The notes under the pieces are model-generated. The model searched no databases and was not told the DNA's origin. It saw nothing but the letters and a program-made list of their open reading frames with translations. From assembly GCF_900496995.4 (NCBI RefSeq), contig NW_024470326.1, positions 62,001 through 126,000 of the forward strand: DNA of 64,000 nt, read 5' to 3'. This document shows, piece after piece, positions 11,227-23,579 of the stretch. The stretch comes from Aquila chrysaetos chrysaetos (Eukaryota > Chordata > Aves > Accipitriformes > Accipitridae). Every line of letters starts with the position of its first letter. The first letter of the stretch is position 1. Both the position numbers and the translations under genes were made by a program.

Positions 11227-11808
11227 GTCGTGGTTTAGGCCCAGCCAGCAACTAAGCACCACGCAGCCGCTCACTCACTCCCCCAAACCCAGTGTGGTGG
11301 GGAAGAAAATCGGGAAAAGAAGTAAAACTCGTGGGTTGAGATAAGAATGGTTTAATAGAACAGAAAAGGAGAAACCAATAATGATAACGATACCACTAAT
11401 AAAATGACAACAGTAATAATAAAAGGATTGGAATGTACAAATGATGCGCAGTGCAATTGCTCACCACCCGCCGACTGACACCCAGTTAGTCCCCGAGTGG
11501 CGATTCCCCCCGCCCCCACTTCCCCCAGTTCCTATACTAGATGTGACATCACATGGTATGGAATACCCTGTTGGCCACTTAGGGTCAGCTGCCCTGGCTG
11601 TGTCCTGTGCCAACTTTTTGTGCCCCTCCTGCTTTCTCGCTGGCTGGGCTTTAGAAACTGAAAAATCCTTGACTTTAGCCTAAACACTACTTAGCAACAA
11701 CTGAAAACATCAGTGTTATCAACATTCTTCTCATACTAAATTCAAAACATAACAGTATACCGGCTACTAGAAAGAAAATTAACTCTACCCCAGCCAAAAC
11801 CAGGACAC
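11227..11808 (-). mobile_element. Solo LTR, same family as the ERVK-like provirus
   Basis: This is a second copy of the LTR at 2822-3404, with the same TG...CA ends in minus orientation and the same length within a few bases. No internal sequence adjoins it, so it is a solo LTR. The bases on either side (GATGA on the left, CCATC on the right) do not form an obvious target-site duplication. Eye alignment suggests clear but moderate divergence from the proviral LTR. Confidence 0.85.
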
Positions 11809-11810
11809 CA

Positions 11811-12640
11811 TCACACTGAGGAGAGCAGACACTACACTGGAGGGCAGGGCTGCCATCCCAAAAGGACATAGACAGGCTGGAGGGATGGGCCAAAAGGAAC
11901 TTCATGATATCCAATAAAGACAAATCCAAAGGCCATCCCCCAAGGTGAACTAAGCCCCTGCAATGACAGAGGCCAGGGGCTGCATGCCTGGGTAGCAGCT
12001 CTGTGGGAAAGGCTCTGGTGGTTCTTGGGTTTCATTAGGCAAAAGATGAGCCATCAGCGAAGGTGGCCAGCGGCACCCTGGGTGTATGAGAAGGAGCACA
12101 GACAGTGGAAGTGATTATCCCTCTCTGCTCAGCACATTTTAGAACAGATCCAGAATACTTGACAAGGTTTTGACCCCACAATACCTGAGAGACATTGGTA
12201 AACTGGAGCCAGTTCAGTGGAGGGACACCACAGTGGTCAGGGCAGGAGCACTTGGAATGTGAAAAGAAGCTAAAAGAGCTGGGCTTGTTTGGCCGGGAGA
12301 AAAGAAGATCTTGGGGGAACATGCAGCAGCATGGCACTGTTCCCAGGAAGACTGAGTCAGGCTCATGTCCATGGTACAAGACACAAGGACAAGAAGCAAT
12401 GGGCTGAAACAAGAGAAGGTCAGGGTACATACAGGAAGAAACCTTTCCAACATGACAATAGTCAAGTGCTGGAAGGCATTACCCAGAGGACGTGTGCCAG
12501 CTCTATCCCAGAAAGTGACCAAGCCGTGTTTGGATGAAGCCCTGAGGAATCTGGTCTGATGCTGTCTTGGGCAGGAGGTTGGTCGAGAAACCTCCCAAGG
12601 TCCTTTCCAGCCTGAATGATGCTGTCCTTCCTTCCCCTTC
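11811..12640 (+). mobile_element. CR1 LINE, 3' half
   Basis: From AGGGCAGGGCTGCCAT through GACATAGACAGGCTGGAG to GGTCCTTTCCAGCCTGAATG this follows the order of boxes in sense CR1 3' sequence. It directly abuts the solo LTR on its left. A related CR1 in the opposite sense lies at 32405 and 46520. Confidence 0.75.
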
Positions 12641-13059
12641 ATGTCTTCAAATGAGAGAAAGCTCTCAGGTTCTCCCTGACCACAGAAGTACTTCACATCA
12701 GGTGCAGGGCTGCTTCACAGGTGTCCCCAAACAGCCCTGACCACATCCTTTGCTTCCCTTTTCATTTCCCTCTGCCCAAGCTGTTCTCTGCTACCCTCCA
12801 AAAGAATAGCCTGCCATGTTAATCCTTTCCCATTGGCCCTGCACCTCTTGTTTTGTACTCTCTTATAGTACTTCTGAGATGGTTGCTGTAATGTTTATGA
12901 CCATGGGTGTCACTCAGTTAACCACGTCATTCTCTTGCTTTACCTGTAGGGTCCTGCAGTTCCCCATACTGCTATCTTGCCAGAGGCATTGGCCCACAAA
13001 ACTTAAAAGTTGACACATTGGAGTTTCTGTCCAGAGGCACTTTGACACCCTTGTGGCTT

Positions 13060-13140
13060 TGGCCAATAGAAACCTCCTGAAGTTTTTCAAGGGGAAGGGG
13101 GCAAGGTCTGCACTGGGAGCAGAATAAACCCCATGATGTT
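13060..13140 (+). mobile_element. Short CR1 fragment
   Basis: The GAAACCTCCTGAAGTTTTTC, AAGGTCTGCACTGGGAGC and AACCCCATGATG boxes follow the sense CR1 order just upstream of the 3' end. Both limits are unclear. Confidence 0.5.
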
Positions 13141-13159
13141 TCAGCCAACCTGACCCTGG

Positions 13160-14520
13160 AATTGGCAATACCCCACCCTTTGCTGGGAGGCTGGACCAGA
13201 GATCCCAGCACTCCCTTTCCCAACAACCCTTCCCTAAGCCTGTGCCTTTCAGTGTGCCCCAGGAGAAAGGATTCAGCTGGAGGGGGGGGGCTCTCTACAG
13301 CAGAGGGTCATAGGACAACTCAGGGTGGAATGGTCCTGTACTCAGGAGGTCTCAAGTTCTACCTTTGATTCCAAGCAGGGCCAGCCAGCTCTCAGGTCTG
13401 AGCAGATTGCTCCATGAACGTCAGCATCCCTGTACAGAGTCTGCACATGGGCCAGGCATCAAAGCCACCATTACGGAAATGGAGACAAGGCATTTGACCA
13501 GCTCCTTGAACCCAGGAATCGGTATGCCGTGCCTCCTGAGATTCCTGGGAACACCTAAGCTTTATGTGCAGAGGAGTGTGAGTCCTCTTTTGGTGTCCTG
13601 GGCAGTCTCCTGGCAAATGCGGTGCTTCAGGCTGTGAAGAGAATCCAAAGAATCTTTTTGACGAGGTTAGTTTCATTTTACATGTTGAAATGCAGGACAG
13701 ATGAAAGGAGCTCAGAGCTTCCAGGGTCTCTGCTGCACAATTTGGACTTCAGAGACTGGAAATGTGGGTAACAGTGTTGTGTTAGCGTACACCACAGGGC
13801 AATGTTAGCTTCCTTTGTGCCTTTGCACTAATCTGGGATTAGTCCCTCTGCCGCCTTTGGCTAAAAAAGAAACATCTCCCCTCTTCCATCTCCCTCTCCT
13901 CCACAAAACAGGGAGAAAAGATATGAAGCAGGGATAATTTAAAGGGCAATGCTCTCTAAGAAGTGTAACATGTAAATGATAACAAAGAGCTAGCCGTGAG
14001 AGAAAAACCACTGCTTTAAGAACTCGTGCCAGAGGCTAACTACTGAGAACTTATGGCTCTTTTGTCATGTGAAAATGAATGTTGGGAATGAAATGAAAGT
14101 GCTTTAATTAATCATAATGAAGAATAAGAAGGAATTCCCTTACAGCACTGTGCTGTTACTGTTCTTAGCGATAGTACTACTAATTCCACAACATCCTTGA
14201 GAGCTGCTTTATTTTTCTCATTTCCAAAGCTCAGCCTACTCAGAAAATCCGAGGACTACCTCAAATCTCTGCAGCCCAAATCTCTCCAACCTTTTCTCAC
14301 CCACACTCTTTTACCCCAGGACACTTCTCACCATCACTTGAATACACTGCCCAGTCTCTATTTTGCAGCTGGGTGAAGTCAGGGTATGTCCTTGCAAAGC
14401 CTTCCCTTCAAAAGTCTTTCCTACGTTCTAATCCCACTGGTGTCACCTCATGCTGTGTAGCGCTCCTTCCTCCTTCTGCAAAGCTCCATTGGGTGGGCAG
14501 TTTTCCTGTTTCTGTCATAC
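13160..14520 (+). repeat. Old, diverged copy of the duplicon
   Basis: Bases 13160-13680 resemble the tail of copy A (about 8510-8990), and 13995-14520 resemble the head of copy B (about 28570-29050). Both are far more diverged than A to D are from one another. The order tail then head suggests the remains of a tandem junction between two older units. Confidence 0.6.
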
Positions 14521-14781
14521 CCATTTGTCTTTGCAGTCTTTTTGTATTGTCTGCATATCAAATATTGTCTCAGGAAACACATTCATCCCCCCACCAGCAT
14601 CAGCCATTTCCAATTGCAGGCTGAGGTATTTCCCCTCTTGGAGCAGACATTGTGTAAAGCTGCCCCATATGTGGAAACACACTTCAGTGCTGCATAGGCA
14701 TTTGGGCTAAAACCCCCCACCAGGCTAGTTTTTCAGAGAGACAGTTTCAGAGTGGCAAAGCCGATTCCGTACATAAATGCT

Positions 14782-15376
14782 TGTGCTGGTTTTGGCTGGG
14801 AGACAGTTCATTTTCTCCATAGAGGCTTGTGTGGGACTATGTTTTGGATTTGTGCGGAAAACAGTGTTGATAACACAGGGATGTTTTAGTTACTGCTGAG
14901 CAGTGCTTGCACAATGTCAAGGCCTTTTCTGCTTCTCACGCTGCCCTGCCAGCAAGTAGGCTGGGGGTGCACAAGAAGTTGGGAGGGGACACAGCTGGGA
15001 CAGCTGACCCCAACTGACTAAAGGGATATCCCAGACCATATGACATCGTGCTCAGCAATAAAAGCTGGCAGAAGAAGTAAGGAGTGGGAGGGTGTTGGAG
15101 TGATGGCGTTTGTCTTCCCAAGTAACTGTTATGCATGATGGAGCCCTTCTTTCCTGGAGAAGGGTGACCACCTGCCTGCCGATAGGAAAGAGTGAATGAA
15201 TTCCTTCTTTTGCTTTGATTGTGTGCCCAGCTTTTGCTTTACCTGTTTAACTGCCTTTAACTCAACCCACCAGTTTTCTCACTTTTCCTCTTCCAATTCT
15301 CTCCCCCACCTCACCGCTGGGGACTGAGTGAGTAACTCTGTAGTGCTTAGTTGCTTGTCGGTGTTAAACCATGACA
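14782..15376 (+). mobile_element. Solo LTR, ERVK-like superfamily
   Basis: The plus strand starts TGTGCTGGTTTTGGCTGGG and ends CCATGACA. It carries AATAAAAGCTGG near 15058, which looks like the poly(A) signal, and ends with the CACCTCACCG...GTGCTTAGTTGC tail shared with the LTR at 2822. No internal region or obvious target-site duplication is seen. It is more diverged than the two ERVK-like copies are from each other. Confidence 0.75.
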
Positions 15377-15381
15377 AACAG

Positions 15382-15440
15382 ATACTCCACAGCTCTCTGG
15401 GACCCTATTCCAGTGCTGGACTGTCCCCCTGGTGATTTTT
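15382..15440 (-). mobile_element. Tiny CR1 fragment
   Basis: CTCTGGGACCCTATTCCAGTGCTGGA resembles antisense CR1 3' sequence in part. It is short, so the call is weak. Confidence 0.35.
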
Positions 15441-15953
15441 TATTATTATTCTTTATGTCAAGATAGTCAAGCATTACACAACTCAGTGCAAGACATCGTA
15501 GCAGGGGAAGATGACCTTCATGTCTTTTAACTTTCTTTAGCTGATTGCACGCAGGGACACTGTAGATAGTCCATGGGGTCTAGCAAGTGATTTCTCAAAC
15601 CTGAAGGTAGTCATCTCTTCCTCGGTTGTGTCGCCTTCTGGGCTTCATTGACTACAGACCATGCTTTGACTATTTCCCTTTAATATTATATAGGTCAGAC
15701 ACAGCTTGAAGTAGCTATTTGCATTAAAATACTTAGGGGCACTGAAGATGCTCTAGAGTACAAAGATATCATGGTGGGGCAGGACCTAACAGGAATGCCT
15801 CAGGACACCTTTCCCCTTCTTGAGGAGGATGAAAGCCAGGCTGGACATGTAGTTTTGTTTGAGCAAACATGGGATGCCTTTGCTCAGGCAACCACGTACC
15901 CCAGTGGGACATTTGGTACTATTTGGGGCTATTTCACATACTCTGTAGTATCA
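15441..15953. other. 3' flank of the family-10-like OR
   Basis: No gene is seen. On the minus strand an AATAAA (plus-strand TTTATT near 15438-15445) lies about 510 bases past the OR stop and could serve as its poly(A) signal, though the T-rich context makes this weak. Confidence 0.35.
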
Positions 15954-16889
15954 CTATGTCCATAGGAGTCTCTTCAAGGCAATTCTCACTTCCTTATTCC
16001 TCAGGCTATAAATGACAGGGTTAAACGTGGGGGTCACAACTGTGTAAAGCAGGGCAAGGTATTTGTCAGCATCTACAGAATCCCTTGACCGTCGCTTTAA
16101 GTAGGTGACTGTGGCTGAGCCGTAGAAGAGCGTCACCACCCCGAGGTGTGAAGAGCAGGTGGAAAAGGTTTTGTGCCTGCCCAGAGCTGAAGGTATTTTC
16201 AGAATTGCCCTGATAATTTGAATGTAAGAAATCACTATTAAGGAGAAGGGAAGGATTGCAAATACCAGGATGATGGTGTACAGCATCACTTGGTGCCAGA
16301 AAGTGTCGGCACAGGCCAGTTCCAGCAGAGGGGGAACATCACAGAAAAAGTGGTGAAGGTCATGGGACGCACAGAAGGGCAAAGTGAACACCTGGTAGGT
16401 CTGTCCGACTTGCACTGGAACGACAGCTATCCACGACCCCACCACCAGTCTGATGCAGAGACCCCTGCTCATGATGAGGGTATAGTGCAGGGGGTGACAT
16501 ATGGCTGTGTAGCGGTCGTAGGCCATGGCAGCCAGGAGAAGGCATTCGATGCTGCCCAGCAAAACCAGGAAATACAGCTGGGCAGCACAGCCAAGGAAGG
16601 AGATCCGGCCATCTTCCATCAGGAAACCCACCAGCATTTTTGGCAGAGTGACTGACGTGTAGCAGACCTCCAGGAAGGACAAGTTCCTCAGGAAGAAATA
16701 CATGGGACTGTGCAGGCTTGAGTCCACCACTGTGATGAAAGCAATCAGGCTGTTGCCTGTGAGGACCACAAGGTAGATGACCAGGAATACTGCGAAGCAC
16801 AGGCCCTGCAAGCTGGAGTCGTCAGAAAATCCCAGAAGAATGAATCCAGATCCAACACTGTGATTCTCCAAGCCTTTTCTTTGGGACAT
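15954..16889 (-). CDS. Olfactory receptor, family 10-like, intact
   Basis: This encodes a 311-residue class A GPCR, the usual OR length. It is expected in the cilia of olfactory neurons, coupling odorant binding to G-olf and cAMP. Seen in the protein: an N-glycosylation site (NHS, residues 9-11), GN in TM1 (45-46), SPMYFFL in ICL1/TM2 (61-67), Cys101 before TM3, MAYDRY (122-127), Cys173, Cys183 and Cys193 in the second extracellular loop, KTFSTCSSH in TM6 and NPVIYSLRNKEV in TM7. The reading frame also stays open upstream, but I chose the ATG at 16889 because the protein then starts in OR fashion and a CTCTGTACAG splice-acceptor-like site lies just before it. Family 10 is judged from the SFLEVCYTSVTLPKML and FLGCAAQLYF segments; family 6 is the alternative. 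No frame damage is visible. Confidence 0.9.
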   Translation of the reverse strand: MSQRKGLENHSVGSGFILLGFSDDSSLQGLCFAVFLVIYLVVLTGNSLIAFITVVDSSLHSPMYFFLRNLSFLEVCYTSVTLPKMLVGFLMEDGRISFLGCAAQLYFLVLLGSIECLLLAAMAYDRYTAICHPLHYTLIMSRGLCIRLVVGSWIAVVPVQVGQTYQVFTLPFCASHDLHHFFCDVPPLLELACADTFWHQVMLYTIILVFAILPFSLIVISYIQIIRAILKIPSALGRHKTFSTCSSHLGVVTLFYGSATVTYLKRRSRDSVDADKYLALLYTVVTPTFNPVIYSLRNKEVRIALKRLLWT

Positions 16890-16894
16890 TTTCC

Positions 16895-16920
16895 CTGTAC
16901 AGAGCAATCCAAACAACAGG
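16895..16920 (-). other. Candidate splice acceptor before the OR coding exon
   Basis: On the minus strand a pyrimidine-bearing stretch ends CTCTGTACAG, followed by GGAAA and the ATG. OR genes typically have non-coding 5' exons spliced to one coding exon, so this would place the coding exon start at about 16894. No matching donor was identified. Confidence 0.45.
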
Positions 16921-16962
16921 CTCTTAGAGGATGCTGATGGCCTGTCCACCACCACACACACT

Positions 16963-19900
16963 TCAAGCCTAGAGAAAGACTACAAACATCCACATACATG
17001 TGATTGCAGGGTTAGGCGAGCTTGACCAAGATCGGCATGAATGTTTGCAAACCTAACATGGGTTGCTTGCTGCAGGAAGGTTTGTAAAGCGAGGAGAGAA
17101 CAGAATCCTTGACCCTGAATGACTGGGGTTTGTCATCTGCAGAAAAGAAACTTGACTTTCTTTTTTAGAGAATAGAATACCTGGTGACAGTTGAGAAAAA
17201 AGGCAGAAAAGGGATAAATACTAGCCACTTCAGCAACAGTCTTGCTTACATTCCTTGTCCGGATCTTGTAAGAGCTGCTTTTAGTGTAAGACAATTAAGA
17301 AGAAATAGGGTGCAAAGGAGGAAAGGGAGGAAAAAGGGGAAGGCAGAGCAAGGCAAGGCATGACTTGATTCTTAGACCTTAGTGAGAGAGATCAGTCCCA
17401 GCTCTCCTCTCTCACATGTAAGAGCTCAGCCCCTGATGCTGTGTCCACGCACAAAGATCTGGAGACTATCTTAGATCCGAAGCATTAATTTTTACATGGT
17501 GAAGGGTGAATCCCATCAGAAGTAAAACAAGCTGCTATCTGCCAGTGAATCCAGTGACCCTGAGGCATGCATGGGACATTTTAACAAGACAGAGCAGCAG
17601 CAGTTTTTGCATAAAGCACAAGTTTTCAGGGTGCTAAAAGACATTTTTATGCAAGCAATCAAATAGCTTCATGTAGTTTTCAGTCATATAGAGAAGAAAG
17701 TGATCAAAAGTGGGTGACGGCCCCACGGTACCCCATTTTCATGAACAGGTCAGGCTTTTATAACTTCTGAATGAGTCCGGAATAATTCCGCATTCTTAAA
17801 CTTGCTGCTCTGTCACTTGGGTTTCTGAAGAGCTTACAAATCCAGCTGAGGGCCCGTTCGCTCTGATCCCAAGCCTGCAATGCTTCCCAGTCCCCTGCAA
17901 GCCCTCGTAGAGGCAGAGCAATGCTCTTGCTGCCTGGGGAACTGAGCCTTCCCTTTGCATTTCTCACCTTCTCAGAGCATAAAGACTTCTTGCTGGACAC
18001 ACCTGAAGGATGTGAGCTACAAGCAAGCAGCACTGCACTAGGGGGTCACTTCTTAGGAAGAAGTGACTCAGCTGAAAGATGTTTAAGAATCTCGGTCTGA
18101 CATGGGGAAGCAATATCCTCTTCCTGGCAGAGGAATGAGGATGCTGGCTGTGTCTCTCCAGCTATCAATAACACCCTTTGAGAAGTCTTAATGATGAGAA
18201 CAATGGGTCAGAAAACATGTGATGAAAGCATTCAGATTAGCCAAGTGAAAATTGCAGGGCAGTTTTCTCACAAGAAAAATTGGAATTCAACAAAAACACA
18301 TGGTCCTAATAGTTTGTGTTTTTTCCCCAAGGTATTCCTGCCTTTTTCCTGTGAGTTTTATCCATCTCCTAAGGGAGCAATTCAACATTTACATCAGGGT
18401 TTGCGTGAGGCAAAAGTCACCATGATTGTTTCCTAATCTACCTACTTATTCATATACATGTACAGAAAAAATGAAATACTTCTATTTTCTGAAAAAAACC
18501 CTGTGACTTACCCACATTTATTTTAAATTAATGCTTTAACTCAAAGCTACTACTTACATGCAGATTATCCACATACCAGCATTTCCTGCTTGTTTCAAAA
18601 TGTTCTCAAGCATACAGCCTATTCTTTTTAACTCTGGGATGTGTCAGTGCTTCCCAAGATCACAGGTAGAGCACAGTTCAGGCTAGCTTTGCTCACGGGA
18701 AAATGCCAGAGTACTTCTTACATGGTGACTATCTCACGGGCAGCATTTCTCAAAGCTGAAGGAAGCTCGTTCCAGTGAGCTCAGCCAAGCTGGATAGATG
18801 CCTGCAGCTGCTTCTGGTAGTGTCTGTGCTGCCACACTATCTCCGTATTCCAGGGCATGCCAAAAGGGACTTACTGTTGTCAGGAGCCAAGAGGCAGGAA
18901 CACGCTCCTCAGTCCATGATGCTGCAGGAGGCAGTGCTTACCTTTTTTCGCTCCTTCCTTCCCCTGGAAACCACCTGGGTATGGTTCTCCGGACACCCCT
19001 CTGTCACTCTCACCTGGTTATAAGACAGTTAGTAAGCAGCCTCAGGAGAGAAGGTGGAGACGCTGGTGCTGCCACTGCTCCTCCCTGGATGCCCACGGCA
19101 CCATGAATGATTTGAGAAAGACTGTCAGAAGCATGGGCGTTAGCCTGACTAGCAACTTCCAGCATAACTATAGGTCTTTAAACAGTAGAAAAACTGAGTC
19201 ATGAGGTTTAGCTGCTCAAAGGACAAGTGCCAAACTTGTGGAAGGAAAACCAAACCAAACAAAAAAGGCAAGCAGAAAAGAAGCCTATTCAACCTGTGCT
19301 TAACTTCACTGTGCAGCAACAGAAAAGGCCTCTCTGTACCTCCACCTCCCCGGGTCCCATGTTATCCTCAAGGCGGAGGTGGCCCTGAGAGCTTGAACTC
19401 TGTTCTACGGAAGAAAGTGAAGACGGTCTTCAAGAACATGGACAAAGGGCAATGAACTAAATTTGAGATGGGCCGTGAGAGACATTTTTCTCTGATGCGG
19501 CTAGATCTGCTTCTGAAGAGGAGCGCGCTAAGCTTCCTGGGTATTTAGTGCTGAGAGAGAAAAGTGAAATTTCTGATTGCCAGCTAACAGAAACTACTCC
19601 ATAAGGAGATTCAAATGGTAATTAGCAGGTCCAGTGGGTCATTTAGCTCCTTTTTAGCTCCTCATTTAGCTGAGGAGGATGACACTGTTGATTAGTTTTA
19701 GCCTGCTTTCAGTTCATTCTGTTATTTTGGGTATGTCTCTTGAAAATCAGCCCACAGCTTTTCTTCCACCAAGATGCTGCCCCTCTAATGATGGGAGAAG
19801 GGAGTGTTCCTTGGAGGTTTCCCCTGTGTGGGGACACTGTGACCACAGATGAACTCCCTAGCTCTCTCCGAGGCTGGTCAGCACAATTTTGTCACATCTT

Positions 19901-21690
19901 TAAGCTGTGACCTAAGCTGTAGAGGGGAAACTAGCTCTAGGAAGCTGGCTTCCTAAGGAAGAAGACATCCATTTTTTGTCTGCTGTTCATGCCTGCCTGT
20001 GTATGTAGAGAAGCCATGCGGGCTTTCCAGAGTCAGGGTGCCACTAGCATGTGCGCCTCCGTTACTGCTCCCTGCAGACACTGTACAGGAGAGCCCTGTA
20101 CAGTTGATTTGTTGATCTCATAAAACTGAATACTTTGTTGGGCACAAGAAGCCTCTCACTTCACAGACACCTTGAAGCTTCATCACAAGCAGATCCCATC
20201 ACAGGTGGCCTCAGCTAAGCCTGCAGGATTTCTCTGCCTCCTCCTTGTCCATACCATCAGATACTTTTCTTTTTACTCCCTAGCACTCGGTGCTGGTACC
20301 GCATGAGAAGGGAAGGTGCTGGGAGCAGCGGCTGTAGCAGTGGAGCTGTTAGCAAAGGGGCTGAGAGGATCCTAGCAGCCAAAGTCCACCTCGAAACACA
20401 AACTCAAGAACACTGGGGCTGTTTCCAGCCAGACTGACCTTTTCCTGGTGATGGATCTGTCTGCAGGGATTATACAAACCCCATGTGCGATCCCAGAATT
20501 GCTCATGGGGGCAGAAGGAATGAAGTCCACGCATATACACCACGGTGCGAACACGCACACCCCCACTCCTGCAAGTCCCAACACACTGTCCACACTACAC
20601 GTGCACACACACGTATGGAGATCTCACACTTCTCATTCAAAAGGCATTGGTCTATAGCAAAAAAATTAATAATGAGGAAAAAAGCAGTCCCCTCAAAACT
20701 CCATGCAAGGTGACAACTATGGAGGGTGTCAGCTCTTTTGTTTCAGCTAAGATGGCAGAGCAGAGCCTTTTCTGAAGAGCTGGCACCCCGCCAGGCAGTG
20801 CCTTCTGTCACTGCAGGGGCTTCGTCCACCCCAGGGCATGATTTTAGGTTTGGCCTTCTTGGCCCCTTGGGATGGCAGTGCTCCCTCTGATGCGGTATCT
20901 ACTCTCCTCAGTGTGGTGCATATTACTGGTGAAAGTCAGTCACTGGTAAGACCTGAGGTCATTAATTCAAAGACATGCTTGGGCTGCGTAAGTAAGACTC
21001 TGTCCACTTCCTCACCCTGATTGCAGGTTCTTTATCTCCCACCATGATGTCTCCGTCACTGGCCTCTCCTGTGACCTTCGCTCACAAGAGCTCATCCAAC
21101 CTGTTGCCTATCCCAGTGAGGAGCTCCATGCACTTGAGCAGATCCTTCACGGAGAGGGCATCCCCCTCCTGTTCTTCCTGAAAAGGTCCTTGGGTATGGA
21201 CATCCTGTGATCCAGCACCACTGTGCTAACCATTGGCCTGTTCCTTGATGTACCATCAATGGGATGTGTAAAGGACAGGAGAGAGAAGAACCAGCCGAGT
21301 TCAGGAGCAGAGACACACAACTGCAGACCCTGGTGGAACGTGCTTCATATTCATGCTCTGCCTGTATCTAATGGATGGAAATGGGACAGACCTTGTCCCA
21401 ACACAGTGGTGGCAACCAGTCACTGGCCCACAGAAACTGAGTGTGTCTGAGATGCCCTGGGTGATGTCTGTCACACACCTGCTCTGAGTGGCGATGCCTT
21501 TCCCGTTGGTCCTGTGCTGTCCCTGCCAGACAAATGCGGTTGTGCTGGAGAGCCCTGCCATCTCATGTACTACTATAGGCCTGGATTTGGCCATGGTATT
21601 GAGCAGCTGCCCTGAATCAGGTTAGGCAATGGAGGGATGTACCTGAGGTAAATGCCATTATTCTCAGTGGAAGCCTAGTAAAAACAGCTG
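16963..21690. other. Long interval without a recognised gene
   Basis: Open frames here are short, mostly under about 100 codons, and show no family I recognise. There is no clear LTR or LINE end. The interval probably holds the 5' exon(s) and promoter of the family-10-like OR, since that gene is transcribed leftward, but no specific element can be supported. Confidence 0.5.
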
Positions 21691-22019
21691 ATGGAGAAGA
21701 GAAGGAGAAAGGCTGAGCTCTTCCTATGTGTGGAATAACTACTGGAGGTGACTTAGAAACTAAACCTGTATTAAAGGTACGGCATTGTTCACACATTAAG
21801 GAAAGATATAACATCAAAGAAGCTTTCAGGGTGGAATGCGACTGGCATGCAAGGAATCCATTCCACAGTGGTTCCCTAGCCAACATTACCTGCAAACTGA
21901 CATGGAGGGTGGAATGGGGTGAAGACTCCGTGGACAGGCTCTGTGAATCACCGCAGAAATGGGAATTTCATAGTACTATGGTACTGATAAACTGCATATT
22001 TGCCACCCTGGGCCAACAG

Positions 22020-22740
22020 TCTGTCATGTTTTGACAGGATGCTGTCCTTTGTGCGAACTTTGCTCATTCTAATGTCATTACAATACCAAAACACACCTCC
22101 ATCCCAAAGGCTACCCGCTTCCAAGGTGCAACTACCTCATCCCTGAGCCTGCGCTCTGAATTTTTGTTAATCTTGAATACCTTTAAAAGTGAAGTGAGAG
22201 AATTTTATACCAATCACAATAAAGGTATGCATGACTAGAGTCACTCAAGCTCCACCTTGAAGTAAAAATTGTATAAGAATGGCCTAAGGAAGGGGGAATG
22301 TTAGGGAAGGCAACATCAAAGACAAGTCAGGGAAGATACCATCGCGGACTACCTCTGACTCCTGGGATCAGTCGATGGGCTGAGTCTCCCTTCCCCCCAT
22401 AGGGATGCCTTTGGGTGAGATACGGATTACTTAGTAATCTCTCTCTCTCTCTCGAATCGCTTTTCTTTTTGATTTCATGCACTGTCTTTAAAGTTTGGGC
22501 GTCCTTTTGCAGACAGTGCATTTATCACTGGCAATCCACACGAACCTGTAAATCTGTTGCTTTAATGAACTGCACTATTCATTAAGCTAGCCAAAGAAGT
22601 TTCTCACTGGGCCCCGCCAACTCTCTCAGTCTGGCCGTGTGAGTCCATAGAGCGCGACTAAGCGGAAAGTGCAGTGTGCTATTAGTGAATCCGTAATCGT
22701 GAGAGCTCAACAAGTTGAACGTGACCAGACTAATAGCGCC
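22020..22740 (+). mobile_element. LTR-like remnant, possibly ERVL-type
   Basis: The stretch starts near TGTCATGTTTTGACAGG and has a TATAAGAATGG box near 22271, a (CT)n run at 22438-22455 and a TTTAATGAACTGCAC segment near 22561 that looks like a decayed poly(A) signal. The right end is near AATAGCGCCA. The order U3, R, U5 is plausible on the plus strand. An alternative reading takes AAGGAAGGGGGAA (before 22299) as a polypurine tract with an LTR starting TGTTAGGG. Confidence 0.4.
22438..22455 (+). repeat. (CT)n microsatellite
   Basis: An uninterrupted run of CT dinucleotides lies within the LTR-like remnant. It is short. Confidence 0.8.
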
Positions 22741-22929
22741 AAATTGGATATCACTCAGACTCTAAATCTAGCCACCCCCAGCCCCTCTGACATCTGAGGA
22801 TAAGCTGGAACGCAAGGGGGTTTATTTTCTGCCACATTACCCTTTTACACGACAACAGCCCTGAACACCGTAAGTCTCTGGGTGCAGGGCAATGCACATG
22901 ACTTCCTGGAGGGATCTCCTAAAGCTGGC

Positions 22930-23579
22930 ATAGCCCATGGTTGGTGTGCAGAAGAAGGATGAGTTTCAGAGCAGGGATTCCCTGTTGCACCACCAGAAGG
23001 AAAGGCCATGACAGCTTACTTCTTTCGGGGAGAGCTGCAGATTGTGAAGCTGGGGACTGTGTGGCAGTACATTCCCCCCCACACCCCCATCCTGCCAGCA
23101 GGAAACAAAACTTCTCCAGGAAGGGAGAAGGGGAAGGAAACCCTGGAGGCTGCAGGTTGAAATTTGAAGTGGCCAATCGAGATGCGCCAGGTACACCAAG
23201 GTGACCCTCCTGCACAATGGGATTAAATGACCACAGGTCAGATTCGACAGGGGTATAAACGGGGTCCCGCCAGAGGACACATTGGCAGTCCTCCTCGGAG
23301 CAGCGGGTCTGCAGTCAGGGACTCCCCCTTGGGCTGGGGCACCGCCTGAGGTAACTCCTCAAGAGAGACAGCCCTCAGCTTTGAGGTGAGTGATATGCGC
23401 ATTTTGAGCGATCACTTTAAACCTTGGGGATTCTTAAGTCGGCCGTGTAGTATTAATTCTCTTTATGTCATTGAGCCTGTGGTTTTATAAAATGTTACCG
23501 GACTTCTAACTAACTTTTGCTGAAGAATAAATCTGAGTTTTAACACCTGTTGGATTTGGTTAGTCGTGCATCTGTAACA
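22930..23579 (+). repeat. 5' LTR of the retroviral fossil
   Basis: It matches the 3' LTR over about 23060-23579, including a GGGTATAAACGGGG TATA region near 23250 and GAATAAATCTGAG near 23525. It ends in TGTAACA. The left edge is uncertain because similarity to the 3' LTR fades before about 23060. Confidence 0.65.

Noticed and set aside
16290-16800. Open frames on either strand overlapping the family-10-like OR
   Set aside because: They are shadows of the intact OR frame.
18775-19106. Two overlapping short plus-strand frames
   Set aside because: No family is recognised and composition is ordinary for non-coding DNA.
21726-22034. 102-codon frame before the LTR-like remnant, considered as an env piece
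   Set aside because: It has no membrane anchor, no disulphide motif typical of env and no adjoining pol.
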